This document shows, in pieces, positions 60,161-64,000 of a stretch of DNA of 64,000 nucleotides. How positions within the stretch are numbered: the first letter of the stretch is position 1; the number at the start of each line of letters is the position of its first letter. The stretch lies in the NCBI GenBank assembly GCA_002104905.1, contig MCFE01000179.1:1-64000 (forward strand), written 5' to 3'. The position numbers and the translations under genes were made by a program. Source of the stretch: Basidiobolus meristosporus CBS 931.73. Lineage: Eukaryota; Basidiobolomycota; Basidiobolomycetes; Basidiobolales; Basidiobolaceae. Below the pieces are notes generated by a model. It worked only from the letters and a program-made list of their open reading frames with translations, was not told the DNA's origin and did no database searches.

Positions 60161-60750
60161 TGATTGCACATAGCTTCCCAAAGCTCTGAAAATGACTATA
60201 AAAACAACTTGGATAATCTGATCAAAGGGTCAACAAATATAGATCCCATAACTGAGAGGCACAGATGCCATACAAATAATGTAGAAAGAAGTTGCACTCT
60301 AAATGTCAACAAAACATGGCTCAAATTTTCCAATTCAATGATCCATCTTCTATTTCAATAGCTCCTAAGCTTCTGTTCAATGGTTCCCAGCATTTTCACT
60401 CCCTTTCCAATAATACCTGTTCCTACACATATGCACCTTAGTTGATGATTGCCATATTTCATCCCTCATATCTACTAACAGTATTACTACTTCTGCTATA
60501 TATTGATTAGTGTATTATTATTGATACTTCAGATATTATTTAAGACTAATATCTACTAACCTATAAAAGTACTTAAGCATTAGATTGAGACTGGTCATAA
60601 CCTCATACTCCATCAGTAAATACATTGAGATCCACCACTGAAGAAGTGGTGCCAGCTTAAAACCCTCTTCTATCCTGTTGGTAGGACTCTATCAACTTGG
60701 TGTCTATTACTACTTGCAGTTTCTTGTGCATCCTACTCCATTTAGAAAAT
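60161..60750. repeat. AT-rich DNA at the edge of the second transposon island
   Basis: Composition switches to AT-rich, with no coding frame and no recognised element. Confidence 0.35.
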
Positions 60751-61040
60751 GGTGAGATATGTTCCAAGAGCTTTGAAAGTGCCGGAAGTGATTGGGATAA
60801 CATGCTCATTATGAGGATTTCACTTGATAATTCATTGAATGTAAAGGCATTATTTATACATATACATGGTTTTAACAGAGTAAACAAATAGAATACATAA
60901 AAAGAAGCCTGAAGAGCATATGTGCAAGGCTTGGAGCTCTTTGGACAAGTCTATAATGCCTCACATTCTGACTATCTAATGTTTAAGTGAAATATTTTGA
61001 GTAAATCACAACAAGGATCTTATGAAAATTAACTTGCTCC
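60751..61040 (-). repeat. decayed copia LTR (minus orientation)
   Basis: Keeps the family's order of words (GGAAGTGATTGGGA, TCACTTGATAATTCATTGAATGTAAA, TTTGGACAAG, CACAACAAGGAT) but with many changes and a truncated outer end. Confidence 0.6.
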
Positions 61041-61344
61041 TAAGGCCTGACATAATCCAGATTGGCCATCAGGTACCCTCAATGAGGTTGTCACAATGCC
61101 AGCAGATTGGAACTATTGACCTTCTAAGCAATCTTATGGTGGCATGGTGACACCATTTTGCCATTATTAATGTCAATTAAAGAAAAAATGTGAAAGTATT
61201 TGAATGGTCTTAGAGCAAGACTTGCATGGCAATTTGATAATTTTAATGCAATCAGCATTTATTTCAGCAGACCTAACCAGCAAACACATGCAATTGCCTT
61301 TTATTTTAAAGATTTGATGGCATTTTGACAACCTTTTGGTAGAT

Positions 61345-61720
61345 CTCTGTTGCCAATATGATGGCAGTATGGTGGTCTACAGCTAATCCTGAATAAGGCC
61401 ACTATACAATTTAGCAAATGATATTCCCTTTTTCTACCTCTCCTTGCACCATTTATATATTCCACTGTGGAATCATCCCCCTTCATTTGCTTACCCACCA
61501 TCATCACAAGTACTCCACATAGAGCTCAGTTCAAAGAAGGCTATGGCCTCCTGCTTACTAACCTATGCAAATGCACAAACCCCCTGCAACTGACTGACTT
61601 TTATCATCTCAACCTTATGGCTTCTTAGTGTGATATGTGCAAAGTTGCCATATGCCCTGTGTTGCCGGTAACATATTCATCTTGCAAACATATGCTTAGT
61701 TGCCACCACTTTTGCCATAA
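61345..61720. repeat. dispersed repeat shared with 35580-35900
   Basis: Second copy of the repeat described at 35580-35900, with insertions. Confidence 0.5.
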
Positions 61721-61799
61721 GTACTTCCTGAATATTGGCAACAAAATTTTTGGTACGTAGCCTATATATTTCTTCTCCCAGCTGAAATTCAGTCCCCCA

Positions 61800-62396
61800 T
61801 ATAGGTGCATTTTAGGTCAAGTTTTGTGTGAGTTTTGTATTGAATAGTATAGAAGTTGGCTTGCAGCCAGGAGGAATCTGGCATACTTTGGTAATGTTGT
61901 CCAGATAAAAGTTAGTTGCTTGTTATATCTAACCAAGCCTGGGATTACTTAACTGATGTATCCACACATTGGGGCTGCATAGCTTCTTAAAGTCAAAAGT
62001 GTAGGTATCTCCAGGTGCACATCTGTACTTGTAATATTCCTACTCTTCCTGGCTGTCTTCCAGGTGCCAACTCATCACAACCATGATGGACTAGAAGGTT
62101 ATATTCCTGAAAAGATTGAGATATGGAAGTAGTTGCAACTTGACTTGTCTTCCTATCTCCCCACACATTTGCTCTATAGAAAACTCTCAAAAGATGAAGC
62201 ATGATCCTATATTCTCCACACCAAGCAAGATAGAGCAGAGAATGAATGTAGTAGTGGCAGAGATCTATCTGCCAAGCTTTGTACCTGCAGTGTAGCTGAT
62301 CAAGTCCCAACACAAGCTCCTTACATAAAAGCTGTAGATGCATTAAGTGTGAATTGGTAATTGGCTTCCAGATAAATATACTTACAATGTCAACAT
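61800..62396 (-). pseudogene. Tnp2/CACTA-like transposon remnant (3' part)
   Basis: Matches 42405-43020 along its length. A 150-codon minus-strand frame survives in it (61993-62445). Interrupted on the right by the LTR of element E. Confidence 0.5.
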
Positions 62397-62744
62397 TGCT
62401 GTAAAAGTATATAATTCCACCTAGATATTCACCTAACTTGGTCACTTAGATCATTACCTTCCAATCCTAGAGAGTACTGGCCATATTCCTGATTGGGATT
62501 TACTTAGAATATTTTTACCAATATACCAGGCACCCAGAACATGAAAATTCTCAAAGTTGTCCAAACAGCCCAAACTTTGTACACATGTTCTTGGAACCTT
62601 TCTTAACCTAATCTACATGTTTGTTATGCCAAGACCATGTAAAATAAAAGTACTACTTTTACATTCAATATATCATTAGATGAAAACTACATAATCTACT
62701 TGTTCTCCCAAATTCCTACCAATATCTCCAACACTCTTACAGCA
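62397..62744 (+). repeat. 5' LTR of copia element E
   Basis: 348 bp with inverted ends TGCTGTAA/TTACAGCA, a matched variant of the family's TGTTGTAA/TTACAACA. It lies inside the Tnp2-like remnant. Confidence 0.85.
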
Positions 62745-64000
62745 GGTTATGAGCCTCAAGCTGTCACTCTCTGCAGTTTCTACTACTACTATTACTAGAA
62801 TTTCTCCTCTGCTGAAAAGTTGGATGGATCTAACTACCAAGTGTGGAAGGTGAAGATGAAGATGCTGATGCAAGAAAGAGGCCTTTGGGATATTATCATG
62901 GGAGAAGAATGCACTACCAAAAACATGGGAGAGGAAGCCTTAAAGCACCAGAAGAAAGTACAAAGTGCCTTTCACTGCATTTGCCTTGATGTTAATGCCA
63001 AATTGCTAATTCAATGCTCAAGAGCAAAAACAGTAAAGAATGCCTGGAAGGCATTAGAAGACACCTATCAATCATGTTCAGCTACTAAGAAAGTGTATTT
63101 GAGACAAAAATACTTTACTTCAAAGATGCTGCCAGGAGAAGAAATGAAAAATCTAATTAACAGAATTACCCTGCTGGTAGATGAGATGGAGTATGTTGGC
63201 GTACTAACTACTCATGAAGATGTGATAGTAGCCATCCTGAATAGCCTGACAGACAAGTTTCAAGGCCTTGTATCAGCCCCAAAGTCCAGAACTGAAGAAT
63301 TGACCTTAATTTATGTAAGTGGAAGGCTCCTGGATGAAGAATTATGAAAATCAAGCACCAATAAGAAGGAAGAAGAGAATGCTTTAATCAGCAATGATAA
63401 CCAACAAAGGAGGGACCCAAGACCCTACAAAGGCAACAGCAATCTGTTTTGTAGTTACTGCAAAAGGAAAGGACACACATCAGACCAGTGTCTTAAAAAG
63501 AAAGAAAGTTCGCAGAAAAAGCCTGAACATATAAATGCTGCAACAACTGAAGATAGACTATTCATATTTGCACTAAATATGACCACAAACAAGGATACTC
63601 AGATGTGGTATATTGACTTTGGAGCATCTCAACACTTTACACACCAAAATGAACATTTTACCAAATATCAAGAAATTCCAATTCCAATGGTTTTCATGAG
63701 TGGCAATAGAATACTTGATGCAGTGGGAGAAGGAACTTGCCAAGTAAACCTAAGAGGCAGTGACAGAAGCCATAGACTGGCCTTTAAAGAAGTACTCTCT
63801 GTAGCAGAAATAGCCAAGAACCTACTAGCTGTAAGCAAGGCTGAAGCAGAAGGATACAGTTTCAGCTTTGACAATTCTGGATAAAAGATCACTGATCATA
63901 TAGTGCCCATATTGCTTTGTGTACCAGAGATGGGAATCTATACAAGTTGACTTATATCTCATCATATTGAGAAGCCAATATAGTAACTTAAATGAAGAAA
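62745..64000 (+). pseudogene. copia element E, 5' part, cut by the window end
   Basis: Plus-strand Gag begins MSLKLSLSA 5 nt after the LTR (62749). It has a one-base frame break near 62805, then a 176-codon Gag frame (LDGSNYQVWKVKMKMLMQER ... LLDEEL, TGA at 63345). The zinc knuckle (CSYCKRKGHTSDQC) lies at about 63454-63495. The protease frame (63579-63884) has the active-site triad as DFG instead of DSG and ends in a TAA. Pre-integrase sequence starts just before the window end. Integrase and RT would lie beyond. Confidence 0.82.

Overview
The window looks like a chromosome segment of a filamentous, probably early-diverging fungus. Genes are split by many short introns (about 50-80 nt, GT-AG, one probable GC-AG). 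There is an ATG101 gene (absent from budding yeast), a fungal-type holocytochrome-c synthase, MED20, an UNC-50/GMH1 gene, a HIG1/RCF1 gene, secreted aspartic and dipeptidyl peptidases, and large AT-rich islands of Ty1/copia retrotransposons. The species cannot be fixed from the sequence. Exon coordinates were reconstructed by hand from splice consensus, reading phase and family similarity.

Left arm (1-30.4 kb) is gene-dense and mostly housekeeping. In order it holds: the 3' end of a basic low-complexity protein; RCF1-like HIG1 protein; a class-V aminotransferase (cysteine desulfurase-like); an uncertain single-pass membrane protein; UNC-50/GMH1; a Myb(3)+C2H2(4) transcription factor whose first exon seems to be only the ATG; a secreted protein with a strikingly regular Gly-x-x-x repeat; an NR2C2AP homologue; a secreted aspartic protease; a 14-exon ABCG transporter with a Cys-rich ectodomain; MED20; holocytochrome-c synthase; ATG101; histone H4; prolidase; and a secreted dipeptidyl peptidase IV (DPP4) copy on the minus strand.

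Middle (about 30.4-53.6 kb) is an AT-rich transposon graveyard. One Ty1/copia family with a ~348-bp LTR dominates (elements A-D, all broken), mixed with remnants of a Tnp2/CACTA-like DNA transposon and unclassified repeats. Element C carries a nested 521-bp solo LTR of another family with a 5-bp target duplication (GATAG). Its own LTR has a 102-bp internal inversion. Two head-to-head or tail-to-tail inverted LTR pairs lie at 31.9-32.7 and 34.3-34.9 kb.

Right arm: at 53.96-56.49 kb a second DPP4 gene lies in opposite orientation to the first. The large last exons of the two copies are almost identical, yet their 5' exons, introns and last ~35 codons differ, which points to gene conversion. It is followed by a secreted PHB-depolymerase/feruloyl-esterase-like hydrolase and a class I SAM methyltransferase. 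From about 60 kb a second transposon island starts; it contains a plus-strand copia element (62.4 kb to the window end).

The cellular genes do not form an obvious pathway cluster. The three secreted hydrolases plus the Gly-repeat protein fit a saprobic or host-associated secretome. RCF1, holocytochrome-c synthase and the cysteine desulfurase-like protein are respiration- or cofactor-related, but they are not adjacent and no co-regulation is visible.
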